A DNA stretch of 32,005 nucleotides from Candidatus Latescibacterota bacterium (lineage in GTDB: Bacteria; Krumholzibacteriota; Krumholzibacteriia; WVZY01). A program made the position numbers and the translations under genes. Within the stretch, counting starts at the first letter, position 1. Each line of letters starts with the position of its first letter. Positions 31,964 to 32,005 of this stretch are shown piece by piece. Where the stretch lies: NCBI GenBank assembly GCA_020352495.1, contig CP070677.1, forward strand, positions 1,268,428 through 1,300,432. Reading direction: 5' to 3'. The notes beneath the pieces are model-generated. The model did not search any database. It had not been told where the DNA came from and saw only the letters and a list, made by a program, of their open reading frames with translations.

Positions 31964-32005
31964 GGGATGGTTCTTTGGATTACCTACAAAAATGGACGGG
32001 CGCCA

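Overview
The window looks like a chromosomal segment of a Gram-negative, moderately GC-rich bacterium. The Gram-negative cell plan is inferred from an outer-membrane-barrel protein, an LpxL/HtrB-type acyltransferase, LapA/LapB homologues and a SPOR-domain protein. The exported-protein style and the overall gene set suggest a little-cultured lineage in or near the FCB group (Krumholzibacteriota/Eisenbacteria-like). That placement is a family-level impression and was not tested by any search. Translation signals are conventional: GGAGG-type ribosome binding sites, frequent ATGA, GTGA or TTGA stop/start overlaps, and GTG and TTG starts.

The left part (1-7.7 kb) holds plus-strand genes separated by long intergenic regions. 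They are an unusual malate dehydrogenase with its own promoter and terminator, an SGNH-hydrolase-like membrane-anchored protein, and two tandem paralogous exported proteins of unknown function. Each of the two paralogues has its own promoter, and the second promoter is packed with inverted repeats. A minus-strand CBM9/DUF5916 outer-membrane protein and a tRNA-Arg lie among them.

From 7.8 kb to the right edge every gene is on the minus strand, forming compact housekeeping operons. In order of transcription (right to left) they are: a cytidylate kinase-PlsC fusion; rpsA with its own promoter and a strong terminator; lapA-lapB-SPOR/TPR-mutS; a GAF sensor protein with a degenerate GGDEF domain; mutL-miaA; tRNA-Gly; an SLH/TPR lipoprotein; der-plsY-gpsA-merR; tRNA-Pro(GGG); an LpxL-like acyltransferase, a GT2 glycosyltransferase, surE, pcm and a COG2426 membrane protein; tRNA-Pro(CGG); a group-2 (RpoS-like) sigma factor; and apt.

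The genes fall into a few themes: mismatch repair (mutS, mutL) with tRNA modification (miaA); phospholipid and LPS acyl metabolism (gpsA, plsY, the plsC fusion, the LpxL-like protein, lapAB); translation and ribosome assembly (rpsA, der, four tRNAs); and damage or stationary-phase maintenance (surE, pcm, an RpoS-like sigma), whose order recalls the proteobacterial surE-pcm-nlpD-rpoS cluster. No mobile element, CRISPR array or phage was seen. The least explained items are the paralogous exported pair with its promoter region, the GAF/GGDEF-like protein between mutS and mutL, the malate dehydrogenase with extra loops, and the lapB homologue whose membrane helix is encoded upstream of its only usable ATG.
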